64,000 bases of DNA, taken from Kangiella profundi. GTDB taxonomy: Bacteria > Pseudomonadota > Gammaproteobacteria > Enterobacterales > Kangiellaceae. Shown here piece after piece: positions 1-8,721 of this stretch (position 1 is its first letter; each line of letters starts with the position of its first letter). Under the pieces are notes generated by a model. The model was not told the origin of the DNA. It searched no databases and saw nothing but the letters and a program-made list of their open reading frames with translations. Made by a program: the position numbers and the translations under genes. The stretch is from positions 2,294,001-2,358,000 of the forward strand of contig NZ_CP025120.1 in the NCBI RefSeq assembly GCF_002838765.1, given 5' to 3'.

Positions 1-1740
1 GTCATTACCGTAATCTGAGTAGTCATCGAAACGACCAGCTACAGATACTTCTAAGTCTTCTGTAAATGGAAGCAATGTTTCGAAGTAAGCAGCAGTTACG
101 TCACGGCCACCACCAGCAGAGTTACCAGCAGAACCACCTACTAGACCTGCTTCTGACTGAGCGTCATAAGCGTCTGAGTAGTATTCTTCACGACGGTCAG
201 CACCAACAAACATCTGGATAGTACCACCATCCAACTCACCGATATCAAATGCTGCAGAAGCAAAGATTTCGTCGAAGTCGAAGTTACTTACACGAGAAGT
301 AGTTACTACAGAACCACGAAGCACGTTAGTTGGGTTAGATGATGGGTTTTGAATATCATAACCATAACGGTACAAATCAGGGTCAAATGTAGAAGTGTTG
401 TCACCATATACTTCATAACCTGGGTTGAAGTCGTTTACGAATGTCCAAGCAGTTTGAGCTGCTAGGTAGCCGTTACCGATTTCAACAGTTTGGTTACGTA
501 CACGACGTACGCTGAAGTCTAGCTCAACATCACCAACGTAACCTGTAGTACCGAACAAGAAGTCAATGTTCTCGTTTTGTACTGTGTTATCACGGTTACC
601 CGCTGCTGCGAAACGGTGGAAGAACCACATTGGCTCGTTAGCACCGATTGATGCATCATATGCAACCGCGTTAGGGTTGTTAGGATCATACATCCAAGCA
701 TCAGGGTTAGTTGGGTTGTTATAGCTGTCTGCTGGAGTAGTCAAACCACTGTAGAAATAGTTTGAATCAGGAGCAGGTGCATAACGACCGAAAGAGTCAT
801 TCTTTGCGATTGTTGCATTTGCATAGATTGACCAGTCATCGTTTACCATGTGAGAAGCTTTTAAGTAAAGAGACTCATTGGTAGTTGATGCTTCGTTCGC
901 GTTAGTCGCGTTGAAGTTGTATGCACAAGCTGCCCCATTTGCATAGAAGTTATCTTCGTTACAACCGCCAGGGATTGCAGTAAAGGCATTACTGAAGTCT
1001 GTGCGAGTCCAGTTGTTACCATAGATTGATGCGCCAGGAGTTACCCATGGGAATGCACGTTGGAAAACGATGTCACGCTTGTTCCAAGATACACCACCTA
1101 GTAGGCTTGTAGTATCGTTAGAAGAACCGAATACAACGCTACCAGCTTCACGCTCACCACCTTCAGATGGAATGCTTGGCTCGCCTTTTTGTAGGCTTAC
1201 TTCAGCGCCGTTGTAATCTTTACGAGTAATAACGTTTACAACACCACCGATCGCGTCAGAACCATAGATCGCTGATGCGCCATCAGTCAAAATCTCAACA
1301 CGCTCAATAGCGCCCATTGGGATTGAGTTCAAATCTTGGCTAGAACCAGTAGATGGAGACATAGTCAAACGACGACCGTCAACCAATACTAGTGAACGCG
1401 AAGAACCAATACCACGTAGGTCGATCATCGCTACACCTTGCGCTGATGAACCAGATTGTGGACGGAATGAACCAGTTGTATTGAAAGTTGTGTTACGTAG
1501 TAATTCAGCTGCTGAAATCTCACCAGAAAGTTCGATTTGCTCACGAGTGATTACAGTAACTGGGTTTGCACCTTCAACGTCAGTTCTCTTCAAACGAGAA
1601 CCAGTTACAACAACTGTTTCTGCGTCATCAGCTTCTTCTTCTGCAGCGAAAGTAGCTGGAGCAGCAACAGCCATTGAAGCTGCAAAGCCGCTATATAAAG
1701 CGTACTTAACTGCTTTAGCTATCATTGTCTTGTTAGTCAT
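1..1740 (-). CDS. TonB-dependent receptor, N-terminal part (runs off the window)
   Basis: The gene reads on the minus strand from an ATG at 1740 and stays open to base 1, giving 580 codons with no stop, so the C-terminal part of the barrel is outside the window. Residues 1-32 form a signal peptide ending in ATFA. A TonB-box-like ETVVVTGSR follows, then a plug domain (about 45-165) with typical elements such as IDLRGIGSSRSLVLVDGRR and DGASAIYGSDAIGGVVNVIT. The remainder is aromatic-rich, Asn-rich beta-barrel sequence. The family imports siderophores, cobalamin, sugars or peptides across the outer membrane using TonB energy. The long Asn/Tyr-rich loops resemble the large receptors of marine bacteria, but the substrate cannot be read from the sequence. 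No transport operon partner is visible next to it. Confidence 0.93.
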   Translation of the reverse strand, partial: MTNKTMIAKAVKYALYSGFAASMAVAAPATFAAEEEADDAETVVVTGSRLKRTDVEGANPVTVITREQIELSGEISAAELLRNTTFNTTGSFRPQSGSSAQGVAMIDLRGIGSSRSLVLVDGRRLTMSPSTGSSQDLNSIPMGAIERVEILTDGASAIYGSDAIGGVVNVITRKDYNGAEVSLQKGEPSIPSEGGEREAGSVVFGSSNDTTSLLGGVSWNKRDIVFQRAFPWVTPGASIYGNNWTRTDFSNAFTAIPGGCNEDNFYANGAACAYNFNATNANEASTTNESLYLKASHMVNDDWSIYANATIAKNDSFGRYAPAPDSNYFYSGLTTPADSYNNPTNPDAWMYDPNNPNAVAYDASIGANEPMWFFHRFAAAGNRDNTVQNENIDFLFGTTGYVGDVELDFSVRRVRNQTVEIGNGYLAAQTAWTFVNDFNPGYEVYGDNTSTFDPDLYRYGYDIQNPSSNPTNVLRGSVVTTSRVSNFDFDEIFASAAFDIGELDGGTIQMFVGADRREEYYSDAYDAQSEAGLVGGSAGNSAGGGRDVTAAYFETLLPFTEDLEVSVAGRFDDYSDYGND

Positions 1741-2058
1741 AAAATCCTACCTATAGATAAGTTGGTAAATTTTCTTTCTTTTTGCCCAAAACTGTATTTT
1801 ATCGCGCCACAATAAAGTACCACGGCCAAACACAGCCTTGGAGAATGTTATAGTTATCATAATTTTCTATGTTCGGTCAACAAGTTTTACATTTATATGA
1901 TTGAGCTCAAACTGGTCACTATCCTTTATATGAGAAGGGATGTAGCCTTATATTGCTCTAAAAAAAATATTTACATATGTACTTTTTTTATACAGTCGTA
2001 ATTACTTCTTATAACTTTTGGCCATACATGATTATTTAAATGACATGAATCCTCGCGT

Positions 2059-2075
2059 CGCACCAATTTGGTGCA
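2059..2075. promoter_or_regulatory. NtrC-type binding palindrome upstream of glnA
   Basis: The 17-bp sequence GCACC-AATTT-GGTGC with flanking C and A matches the known NtrC box (TGCACCA-like half-sites separated by five bases). It lies about 100 bp upstream of the glnA start and is centred roughly 73 bp upstream of the start site predicted from the -10 at 2128. I saw no sigma54 -24/-12 promoter (GG and GC dinucleotides ten bases apart in the usual context) between here and glnA. The rest of 1741-2174 is AT-rich, holds the two divergent promoters and shows no gene. Confidence 0.75.
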
Positions 2076-2127
2076 ATCTTATATGAGGTTCTCCCTGTTT
2101 TAAATAGTCTTAATTTTATGACCTGCT

Positions 2128-2133
2128 TATAAT
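2128..2133 (+). promoter_or_regulatory. Probable sigma70 -10 element of glnA
   Basis: A perfect TATAAT stands 42 bp before the glnA ATG. The matching -35 region is poor, which fits a promoter needing an activator. This is the only good promoter core found between the NtrC box and the gene. Confidence 0.5.
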
Positions 2134-2174
2134 AGCCACCATAAATTTCCTTTTGACTCACTGGAGCAATACTA

Positions 2175-3584
2175 ATGTCAGTTGAAAACGTTCTTAAAAT
2201 GATTGAAGAAATGGATGTTAAATTTGTGGACCTTCGCTTTACCGACACCAAAGGTAAAGAGCAACACGTAACCATTCCTGCACGTCTTGTTGACGAAGAA
2301 ATGTTAACAGAAGGTAAAATGTTTGACGGTTCTTCAATTGCTGGTTGGAAAGGCATTAATGAATCAGATATGGTGTTGATGCCGGATGCTTCATCAGCTG
2401 TGATGGATCCATTCTTTGAAGACGCTACATTGAACTTGCGTTGCGATATTCTAGAGCCATCAACCATGACTGGGTATGATCGTGATCCACGCTCAGTAGC
2501 TCGTCGCGCTGAAGAATACTTAAAATCAACAGGCATCGCTGATACCGCATACTTTGGTCCCGAGCCAGAATTTTTCATGTTTGAAGATGTTCGTTTTAAA
2601 ACTGATATGAGTGGTTCATTCGTTAAGATCGACGATCCTGAAGCGGCATGGAACTCAGACAAATCATACGAAGGCGGTAACTATGCTCACCGTCCTCGTG
2701 TAAAAGGCGGTTATTTCCCTGTTCCTCCTGTTGACTCATCACAAGATATTCGTTCGCAAATGTGTCTGGTAATGGAACAAATGGGTCTGCGCATTGAAGC
2801 TCACCACCATGAAGTTGCAACTGGTGGCCAAAACGAAATCGCTACTGAATTTAATACGCTTATGCTAAAAGCTGACGAAGTTCAGATCTTAAAGTATGTA
2901 ATTCATAACGTTGCTCATGCTTATGGTAAAACTGCAACCTTCATGCCAAAACCAATCGTTGGTGACAATGGTACCGGTATGCACGTTCATATGTCTTTGG
3001 CAAAAGATGGAAAAAACCTTTTTGCGGGCGATAAATACTCTGGCCTTTCTGAAGAAGCTCTATATTATGTTGGCGGCATTATTAAGCACGCTCGCGCTCT
3101 TAATGCAATTACCAATCCATCAACCAACTCATACAAGCGTCTAGTTCCTGGTTTTGAAGCACCAGTAATGTTGGCTTACTCTGCAAACAATCGCTCTGCT
3201 TCAATCCGTATCCCACACGTAACCAGCGCTAAAGCACGTCGTATTGAAGTTCGCTTCCCCGACCCTATGGCAAACCCATACCTTGCGTTTGCAGCACTGA
3301 TGATGGCAGGTCTTGATGGTATCCAGAACAAGATCCATCCCGGTGACTCCATGGATAAAGATTTATACGACTTACCGGCTGAAGAAGCGAAAGCCATTCC
3401 TACTGTTGCCAAATCTTTGGAGCAGGCCTTGGATGCGCTTGATGCAGATCGTGAGTTCCTGACTCGTGGCGGTGTTTTCTCAGACGATATGATTGATGCT
3501 TACATTGAGCTTAAACGTGCTGATATTGAGCGCCTGAACATGACCACTCACCCTGTTGAGTTTGACATGTACTACAGCTTGTAA
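2175..3584 (+). CDS. glnA: Glutamine synthetase type I
   Basis: The 469-residue protein has the usual length of the dodecameric bacterial GSI enzyme, which makes glutamine from glutamate, ammonia and ATP in the cytoplasm. Family signatures are visible: the [14 protein letters not shown] beta-Grasp segment near residue 50, FGPEPEFF near 130, the ATP-site motif [14 protein letters not shown] near 260, and [13 protein letters not shown] near 315. Tyr398 in DLYDLPAEE is the adenylylation site, so activity is probably controlled by GlnE. The ATG at 2175 has a GGAG ribosome site eight bases upstream. Upstream lies an NtrC-type box. Downstream come a terminator and then ntrB and a short ntrC, the classical neighbourhood. 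Confidence 0.98.
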   Translation: MSVENVLKMIEEMDVKFVDLRFTDTKGKEQHVTIPARLVDEEMLTEGKMFDGSSIAGWKGINESDMVLMPDASSAVMDPFFEDATLNLRCDILEPSTMTGYDRDPRSVARRAEEYLKSTGIADTAYFGPEPEFFMFEDVRFKTDMSGSFVKIDDPEAAWNSDKSYEGGNYAHRPRVKGGYFPVPPVDSSQDIRSQMCLVMEQMGLRIEAHHHEVATGGQNEIATEFNTLMLKADEVQILKYVIHNVAHAYGKTATFMPKPIVGDNGTGMHVHMSLAKDGKNLFAGDKYSGLSEEALYYVGGIIKHARALNAITNPSTNSYKRLVPGFEAPVMLAYSANNRSASIRIPHVTSAKARRIEVRFPDPMANPYLAFAALMMAGLDGIQNKIHPGDSMDKDLYDLPAEEAKAIPTVAKSLEQALDALDADREFLTRGGVFSDDMIDAYIELKRADIERLNMTTHPVEFDMYYSL

Positions 3585-3610
3585 TCAGAACGGCTCACAA
3601 AGTAACTTTT

Positions 3611-3637
3611 AAAGCCCGGCGCAAGCTGGGCTTTTTT
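3611..3637 (+). terminator. Intrinsic terminator after glnA
   Basis: AAGCCCGGC, loop GCAA, GCTGGGCTT followed by six T residues form a standard rho-independent terminator about 27 bp past the glnA stop. Confidence 0.9.
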
Positions 3638-3706
3638 ATTTTGACAGATGGCACAAACTACCTAATACTTTGTCTAATTAAGTAAGTTCATTACAGGGAG
3701 ATTTTA

Positions 3707-4258
3707 ATGCAAGTTAAAGTTTCATATCTTTTTAAGCTGTCGCTCTTTTTTGTCACGGCACTATGGTTCACAGCTGCTGATGCCACTGTTTTGTACAAAA
3801 AAGTGGACAAAGATGGCAAGGTAACCTATACCGATAAGCCCATTGAAGGCGCCGAAGCGATTACTGTTAAAACTAATCAGAATGTCGTTTCTACACCTCG
3901 CATAAGTCCCAGCAAGCAACAGCAGAGTCAAAGCGATGATGAAGAGCAAGGGCCAATGTATGAAGTATTTTCAATTGACAGCCCGACCAATGATCAAGGA
4001 GTCAGGGCAAACGATGGCTCGGTCAATATCGTGATAGGTATTACGCCACAGATTCAACCCAACCACAGTATTCGATTACATATGGATGGCGTTCAGGTAG
4101 GCCAGGATCAGAAAATTCCTTACTTTAATTTAGCCAATGTGGCACGCGGTACTCATGAGCTGGTAGCTATGGTTATCAATGACGAAACGCAGGAAATTGT
4201 CCAGACCAGCAAGGCTGTGACATTTCATGTCTTACGGACCTCAATCTTGAATCGATAG
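3707..4258 (+). CDS. DUF4124-domain periplasmic protein
   Basis: This 183-residue protein has a signal peptide (residues 1-26, ending TAADA). A short DUF4124 segment follows (about 27-60) with the typical LYKKVDKDGKVTYTDKP pattern. A polar Gln/Ser linker comes next, and then a beta-rich C-terminal half. DUF4124 proteins are common in gammaproteobacteria between glnA and ntrB, and their function is not established. The start ATG is preceded by CAGGGAG. The gene sits between the glnA terminator and a long palindrome, so it is probably a single transcription unit. I make no functional call beyond the domain. Confidence 0.85.
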   Translation: MQVKVSYLFKLSLFFVTALWFTAADATVLYKKVDKDGKVTYTDKPIEGAEAITVKTNQNVVSTPRISPSKQQQSQSDDEEQGPMYEVFSIDSPTNDQGVRANDGSVNIVIGITPQIQPNHSIRLHMDGVQVGQDQKIPYFNLANVARGTHELVAMVINDETQEIVQTSKAVTFHVLRTSILNR

Positions 4259-4274
4259 CACTCGACTTTCAACC

Positions 4275-4313
4275 AAACTGAATAACGCACCGTTTTGGTG
4301 CGTTATTCAGTTT
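4275..4313. promoter_or_regulatory. 17-bp perfect inverted repeat: terminator-like hairpin containing an NtrC-type box
   Basis: Two 17-base arms (4275-4291 and 4297-4313) pair perfectly around GTTTT. The core GCACC-GTTTT-GGTGC has the same half-sites and five-base spacing as the box upstream of glnA. It follows the DUF4124 gene, where it could end transcription, and lies just before the -10 (4321) of ntrB, where bound NtrC would cover the -35 position. In enteric bacteria NtrC represses the glnL (ntrB) promoter in a comparable way. Confidence 0.65.
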
Positions 4314-4320
4314 AAGCTGT

Positions 4321-4326
4321 TATAAT
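4321..4326 (+). promoter_or_regulatory. -10 element of the ntrB promoter
   Basis: TATAAT lies 26 bp upstream of the ntrB ATG and eight bases past the right arm of the palindrome. The -35 position falls inside that palindrome. Confidence 0.55.
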
Positions 4327-4351
4327 TCGTTCTTTTCCTGTCCAGCCATCT

Positions 4352-5413
4352 ATGAATACTAAAGCTCTGCTCGACCAGCTGTCTACTGCAGTTATGCTGT
4401 TCGATACTCATGGTCGCTTTGCCTATTTGAATCAAACCGCAGAAAGCGCATTAAGAACCACTTCCAAGGTTCTGCTCGGTCAACGCTATAGCTTTTTTAT
4501 CGCCAGCGACAGCCTTCCTCTCCGCCAGCTATTAAAAACGCTTAAGGAAAACGGCAGCTTTGCTCAGGATGATTTAAGGCTGGAGTTGCTAAATGGCCGC
4601 AACATTATTGCTAACTTTACCGGCCATTGGATACATCTTGATAAACCTTATCTAATGGTCGAGTGGCAAGACAGACAGAGCATTAAACGCTATCAGCATG
4701 AGCTTGGGATTCTGCAACAAAACCAAATTAATAATAAATTATTGGCCCAACTAGCCCATGAAGTAAAAAATCCACTCAGCGGTATCGCAGGTGCAGCACA
4801 ACTTTTGGCGCTTGAGCTTCCTGAAGAACAAAAAGAATTTACCGACATCATTCAGCATGAGATTGAGCGACTCTCTAAACTGGTAGATCGCATGTTACTA
4901 GGTGGCAAAAAAGCCAGTAAGGTATTAATCAACATTCATGAAATTACTGAACAGGTTTACGACTTCTGTAGCATTAACCTGCCAGAGAGCATTCAGCTCA
5001 AAAAAGATTACGACCCCAGTCTGCCAGACCTTACGATCGCGCCAGAGTCTGTTTATCAGGCATTGTTGAATGTGGTTCAGAATGCTATCGAAGCGTGCGC
5101 GACTCAGGAACAGGCGAACATTGTTATAAAAACCCGTGCGTTACCTCGTCATAGTATTGGCATAAAACAATATCCGCTGACCCTTCGAATTGATGTCATA
5201 GACGATGGCCCAGGAATTGACCCTGCACTGCAACCTAACGTCTTTGTCCCCCTCATCAGTGGAAAACAAAGTAGTGGACTAGGACTGGGGATTGCCCAAA
5301 GTCTGGTTCAGCAGCAAAGCGGCATCATAGAATTTATTAGCGACGCTTCAGGTACTACTTTTTCTATTTATCTACCCGTGGTCAATCATGATAGCGAGGT
5401 TGAACAACAATGA
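4352..5413 (+). CDS. ntrB: Nitrogen regulation sensor histidine kinase NtrB
   Basis: The 353-residue cytoplasmic kinase has an N-terminal PAS domain (about 5-115, beginning LLDQLSTAVMLFDTHGRFAYLN). A dimerisation/phosphoacceptor helix follows with His136 in LAHEVKNPLSGIAGAAQLL. The HATPase domain carries the N box NVVQNAIEA, G1 DDGPGID and G2 GLGLGIAQSLV. Length and motifs match NtrB/GlnL, which phosphorylates or dephosphorylates NtrC according to PII state. Nothing looks degenerate. Its stop overlaps the next gene (ATGA), so kinase and regulator are translationally coupled. A -10 and an NtrC-type palindrome lie directly upstream. Confidence 0.95.
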   Translation: MNTKALLDQLSTAVMLFDTHGRFAYLNQTAESALRTTSKVLLGQRYSFFIASDSLPLRQLLKTLKENGSFAQDDLRLELLNGRNIIANFTGHWIHLDKPYLMVEWQDRQSIKRYQHELGILQQNQINNKLLAQLAHEVKNPLSGIAGAAQLLALELPEEQKEFTDIIQHEIERLSKLVDRMLLGGKKASKVLINIHEITEQVYDFCSINLPESIQLKKDYDPSLPDLTIAPESVYQALLNVVQNAIEACATQEQANIVIKTRALPRHSIGIKQYPLTLRIDVIDDGPGIDPALQPNVFVPLISGKQSSGLGLGIAQSLVQQQSGIIEFISDASGTTFSIYLPVVNHDSEVEQQ

Positions 5414-6018
5414 GTGAGCAACCAACCATTCTGGTCGTAGATGATGATAGTTCAATTCGCTGGGTGCTGGCTCGCGCGCTAAACAACGCTGAGTTTAAAG
5501 TCATTTCCTGCGATAACAGCGCTGAAGGTTTGGAGCTGGTCAGAACTCACAATCCCAATATTGTGATCACTGACATTCAAATGGCGGGAATGAGTGGCCT
5601 GGAATTACTTGAAAAACTCAATCAGTCAAATCCCAATCTGCCGGTAATTATGATCACTGCCTATGCTGATACGGATATTGGAAGTCAAACCCACGAACTT
5701 GGTGCTTTTGATTATCTGCCTAAACCATTCAATATTAACCAGGTTATCGACATCTGTCGCAAGGCTCTCGATAGCCAGCTTCCCAACACCCACCTTCCGG
5801 CTTGGCAGCAGCAGATTCACAAGGCCATAGAACAGCACTACCACCAGGGACAGACAGATATACTGCAACAAATTCAGGATGATTTTGAGCGCTTTATCGT
5901 GGACAATGCCTTGCGGCTGACTCAGGGGCACAAACAGAAAGCAGCAAAACTTCTTGGCTGGGGACGCAATACACTGACCCGTAAACTTCAAAACTGGCAA
6001 CAGCAGGACGACGACTGA
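5410..6018 (+). CDS. ntrC: NtrC-type response regulator lacking the AAA+ domain (receiver + Fis-type HTH only)
   Basis: The protein has 202 residues against about 470 for ordinary NtrC. Residues 1-120 are a full receiver: acidic pocket D11-D13, phosphoacceptor Asp55 in VITDIQMAGMSG, and Lys105 in YLPKPFN. Residues about 150-194 are the NtrC DNA-binding domain, including GHKQKAAKLLGWGRNTLTRKL, nearly the family consensus. Between them only about 30 polar residues remain. The Walker A, GAFTGA and Walker B segments of the sigma54-activating ATPase are absent, with no frameshift or stop, so the form is an intact reading frame. It should bind NtrC boxes when phosphorylated by the intact NtrB but cannot remodel sigma54 polymerase. 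A repressor or sigma70-type activator role is inferred. Confidence 0.9.
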   Translation: MSEQPTILVVDDDSSIRWVLARALNNAEFKVISCDNSAEGLELVRTHNPNIVITDIQMAGMSGLELLEKLNQSNPNLPVIMITAYADTDIGSQTHELGAFDYLPKPFNINQVIDICRKALDSQLPNTHLPAWQQQIHKAIEQHYHQGQTDILQQIQDDFERFIVDNALRLTQGHKQKAAKLLGWGRNTLTRKLQNWQQQDDD

Positions 6019-6480
6019 ATGTACCATATCGTTTTATTTGAACCTGAAATTCCACCTAATACCGGCAATATCATCCGCTTATGCGCCAATACCGGTTTTC
6101 AGCTTCACTTAATCAAACCGCTTGGCTTTGAAATAGATGACAAGCGAATGCGTCGAGCGGGATTGGATTACCACGAATGGGCACAGGTCAAAATTCATGA
6201 GAACTATCAGGCATTTCTCGATAGTGAACAGCCTCAGAGATTGTTTGGGCTTAGCACCAAAGCCAAAAATTATTTTCATCAGGTAGAGTTTCAGGATGGT
6301 GATTACTTAATGTTTGGCCCAGAAACCAGAGGACTACCCGATCATATCCTTCAAGATATGGGAGAACACCTGCTGAGAATCCCTATGCGCCCTAACAGCC
6401 GCAGTCTGAACCTATCTAATACGGTTGCTATAGTTACGTACGAAGTATTGCGACAGGAGCAGTTTGAAGGCTTTCTGTAA
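6019..6480 (+). CDS. trmL: tRNA (cytidine/uridine-34 2'-O)-methyltransferase
   Basis: The 153-residue SpoU/TrmD-class (SPOUT) protein begins [20 protein letters not shown], the family opening, and ends with the knot motifs [12 protein letters not shown] and [22 protein letters not shown] that bind AdoMet. TrmL methylates the ribose of the wobble base in two tRNA-Leu species. The ATG directly abuts the ntrC stop codon (TGAATG), so it is the last clear member of the ntrBC unit. Confidence 0.95.
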   Translation: MYHIVLFEPEIPPNTGNIIRLCANTGFQLHLIKPLGFEIDDKRMRRAGLDYHEWAQVKIHENYQAFLDSEQPQRLFGLSTKAKNYFHQVEFQDGDYLMFGPETRGLPDHILQDMGEHLLRIPMRPNSRSLNLSNTVAIVTYEVLRQEQFEGFL

Positions 6481-6491
6481 GGAGATTTATA

Positions 6492-6878
6492 GTGGGACTT
6501 GATATAGGCTCTACCAGTTATTATGTGATTGGATGGCTTTTGCTAACCACCCCCTGGCTCATTGCTCATCTAACAGTTAAATATAGTAGTAGGCCATGGA
6601 TTTATAATTCAACACTGATTATTGCTACTTTAGCGTTTATGTTAGTAAACGTTTTTCTAATCCGGCATGCCCATCATTTAAGTGAGTTTCCTTTTATAGG
6701 ACTAAAGTGGTGGCCAGTTTGGATATTCGCAGGTTTTAAACTGATACTAGCTTCTTTTTACATAATCTTAATAAGATCTAAATGTCATCATGCTGTTTTT
6801 TTGATAATTTGCGGAACAATCAATTTAATATCAGTCTTGAATTTTGAAGGGTTTATTATATTTCTTTCCCTAGAATAG
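6492..6878 (+). CDS. Small hydrophobic membrane protein of unknown function
   Basis: The reading frame starts at a GTG with a strong AAGGAG site seven bases upstream and encodes 128 residues. Four hydrophobic segments are evident (about 8-27, 38-57, 73-95 and 102-126). There is no recognisable family motif. The DNA is markedly more AT-rich than trmL or gpsA on either side, which may indicate recent acquisition. It follows trmL by 11 bp in the same direction and converges with gpsA, whose stop is only three bases beyond. I cannot assign a function. Confidence 0.6.
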   Translation: MGLDIGSTSYYVIGWLLLTTPWLIAHLTVKYSSRPWIYNSTLIIATLAFMLVNVFLIRHAHHLSEFPFIGLKWWPVWIFAGFKLILASFYIILIRSKCHHAVFLIICGTINLISVLNFEGFIIFLSLE

Positions 6879-6881
6879 CAG

Positions 6882-7892
6882 CTATTTTATTCCTTCAGAC
6901 TTGAGATCGCGCGTTAATAGTTCGTGGGCTGCCTGACGGGCATCAACGCCCTCGTAGATGATGCGATAGATAGCATCGCTGATGGGCATTTCGACATTGA
7001 GTCGCTTTGCTAACATTTTGACTTCCTTGGCATTACGGACACCTTCAACCACCTGCCCAATAGCGTGCTCAGCTTCATCGCGACTGGCTCCCTTACCTAA
7101 GGCCAGACCAAATCGGCGATTGCGTGACTGGTTATCGGTACAGGTCAATACCAGATCGCCCATCCCCGCCATACCATTAAAAGTTTCCTGCTTGCCACCA
7201 GCGGCAACACCTAAGCGAGTCATTTCGACCAGCCCACGAGTAATCAAGGCAGTTCGAGCATTAGCCCCATAACCTAAGCCATCGGCAATACCAGCACCTA
7301 TGGCGACAACGTTTTTAACAGCACCACCGACCTGAACTCCAACGATATCGTCGCTGGTATAAACACGGAAACGTTCATTGTGCAGTGCCAAGGCAAGCTG
7401 TTCCGCAAACTCATCATTATTGGCCGCTAAAGTAATGGCAGTTGGCATTCCGATAGCCATTTCTTTGGCAAAAGTAGGCCCGGATAAAATGGCATGTGGC
7501 ATATCGCTTCCTAAAATGCTTTTGAGCACATTACCAAGCAAATCACCACTTTCAGGGTCCAGCCCCTTACTGGCCCAGACTAACCGGCTACTTTGATCTA
7601 CATAGGGCTTTATAAGATGCAGCGTATCGCGAAATGCATGGCTTGGAACTGCCACCAGAATAATTGGATGATCCGCAAGTGCAGATTCAACACTGTCTGT
7701 AACAGATAGGTTCTCAGGGAAAGCTACATCGGGAAGATATTTAGAATTATTTCTGGCCTGTTGCATTTCTGCAACATGCTCAGCATTACGAGCCCATAAT
7801 TGAACATTATGGCCATTACGGGCCAGCAAAACTGCCAATGCGGTTCCATAAGAACCAGCCCCTAGAACCGCAAAGGAAAGTTGTGCAGACAT
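6882..7892 (-). CDS. gpsA: Glycerol-3-phosphate dehydrogenase [NAD(P)+]
   Basis: The 336-residue protein starts with the dinucleotide-binding loop VLGAGSYGTALAVLLARNGH. It carries the family signatures WASKGLDPESGDLL, LSGPTFAKEMAIGMPTA and GGAVKNVVAIGAGIADGLGYGANA, where Lys lies in the substrate site. It makes sn-glycerol-3-phosphate from dihydroxyacetone phosphate for phospholipid synthesis. The start codon overlaps the secB stop (TAATG), and the order rhodanese-grxC-secB-gpsA is the same as in Escherichia coli. Confidence 0.97.
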   Translation of the reverse strand: MSAQLSFAVLGAGSYGTALAVLLARNGHNVQLWARNAEHVAEMQQARNNSKYLPDVAFPENLSVTDSVESALADHPIILVAVPSHAFRDTLHLIKPYVDQSSRLVWASKGLDPESGDLLGNVLKSILGSDMPHAILSGPTFAKEMAIGMPTAITLAANNDEFAEQLALALHNERFRVYTSDDIVGVQVGGAVKNVVAIGAGIADGLGYGANARTALITRGLVEMTRLGVAAGGKQETFNGMAGMGDLVLTCTDNQSRNRRFGLALGKGASRDEAEHAIGQVVEGVRNAKEVKMLAKRLNVEMPISDAIYRIIYEGVDARQAAHELLTRDLKSEGIK

Positions 7893-8401
7893 TAAGCGTT
7901 CGCTTCGCCTTGACCTGCCTGCTGCTGTTGAGCTTGCTGCATTGCCTGCTCATACAAAGCATTAAAGTTGATTGGCTGCAATGTAAAGCGTGGGAAGCCA
8001 CCACGAGCGATAATTTCTGAAGTTGCCTCACGAACGTAAGGAAGAATCTGTTCGCAACAGAAAGTTCTTAACATACGGCTTCGGACTTCATCTTCAAGAC
8101 CTTTAATACCAAATACAGCGCCGTATTTAACTTCAGCGATATAAGCGGTTTTCTCACCATTTTTTGCCGTAATAGTTACTTGTAGCTCTACTTCATAACT
8201 ATCATTTTTTAGATCTTTTACCTGATTGTTAAGGTTAACATTTATACTTGGCTTAAATTGCTCAAGGAAAACTTCTGGTGAGTTTGGAGCTTCAAATGAA
8301 ATGTCTTTAGCATAAACTGACTGAATGACAAGTTGTGCTCCTTCAGGAGTTTCAACTTTCTGCTCATTGTTATTTCCGATGTTTTGATCTTGCTCTGCCA
8401 T
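7892..8401 (-). CDS. secB: Protein-export chaperone SecB
   Basis: The 169-residue acidic protein has the SecB core: VYAKDISFEAPNSPEVF near residue 30, then AYIAEVKYGAVFGIKG and the CEQILPYVREATSEIIARGGFPRFTLQPINFNALY block. SecB is a tetrameric cytosolic chaperone that keeps precursors unfolded and hands them to SecA. The N-terminal 20 residues are Asn/Gln-rich and the C-terminal tail is Gln-rich, both expected to be flexible. It sits in a grxC-secB-gpsA operon, with secB and gpsA overlapping by one base. Confidence 0.97.
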   Translation of the reverse strand: MAEQDQNIGNNNEQKVETPEGAQLVIQSVYAKDISFEAPNSPEVFLEQFKPSINVNLNNQVKDLKNDSYEVELQVTITAKNGEKTAYIAEVKYGAVFGIKGLEDEVRSRMLRTFCCEQILPYVREATSEIIARGGFPRFTLQPINFNALYEQAMQQAQQQQAGQGEANA

Positions 8402-8428
8402 AATCTTCTCTCTTAACTTTTACTCTTA

Positions 8429-8689
8429 CTAATTATTGTCTTGCAATAGTGGCAATAACTCACCCTTGCGGTGTAATGCATACAGGTCATCACAACCACC
8501 TATTGCTCGTTCATTGATAATAATTTGAGGAACCGTGTAGCCACCGGTTATTGATTCCATATGAGCTCTTAGCTCTGGGTCACCGTCGACAGGAATCTCT
8601 TTATAATCAACCTGAAGTTCATCTAATAACGCTTTCGCTCTGACGCAGAATGGGCAGTAGCGAGTAGTGTAAATGGTTACTTGTGACAT
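8429..8689 (-). CDS. grxC: Glutaredoxin 3
   Basis: From the ATG at 8689 the protein has 86 residues. A TTG four codons upstream is possible but less likely, because family members begin right before the first strand VTIYTTRYC. The dithiol active site is CPFC, followed by the cis-Pro loop TVPQIIIN and the GGCDDLYAL glutathione-binding segment. It reduces protein and glutathione mixed disulfides in the cytoplasm. It lies between the rhodanese gene and secB in the conserved operon. Confidence 0.95.
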   Translation of the reverse strand: MSQVTIYTTRYCPFCVRAKALLDELQVDYKEIPVDGDPELRAHMESITGGYTVPQIIINERAIGGCDDLYALHRKGELLPLLQDNN

Positions 8690-8721
8690 TATAGTTCTCA
8701 AATATCGTCGGATGTTTTAGC

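Noticed and set aside
1741..2174. Sigma54 promoter upstream of glnA
   Set aside because: I looked for GG-N10-GC with a TGGCAC-like context and found none. Only a sigma70 -10 fits.
2036..2662. 208-codon frame antisense to glnA
   Set aside because: It is the shadow of glnA codon usage and also runs through the NtrC box and promoter.
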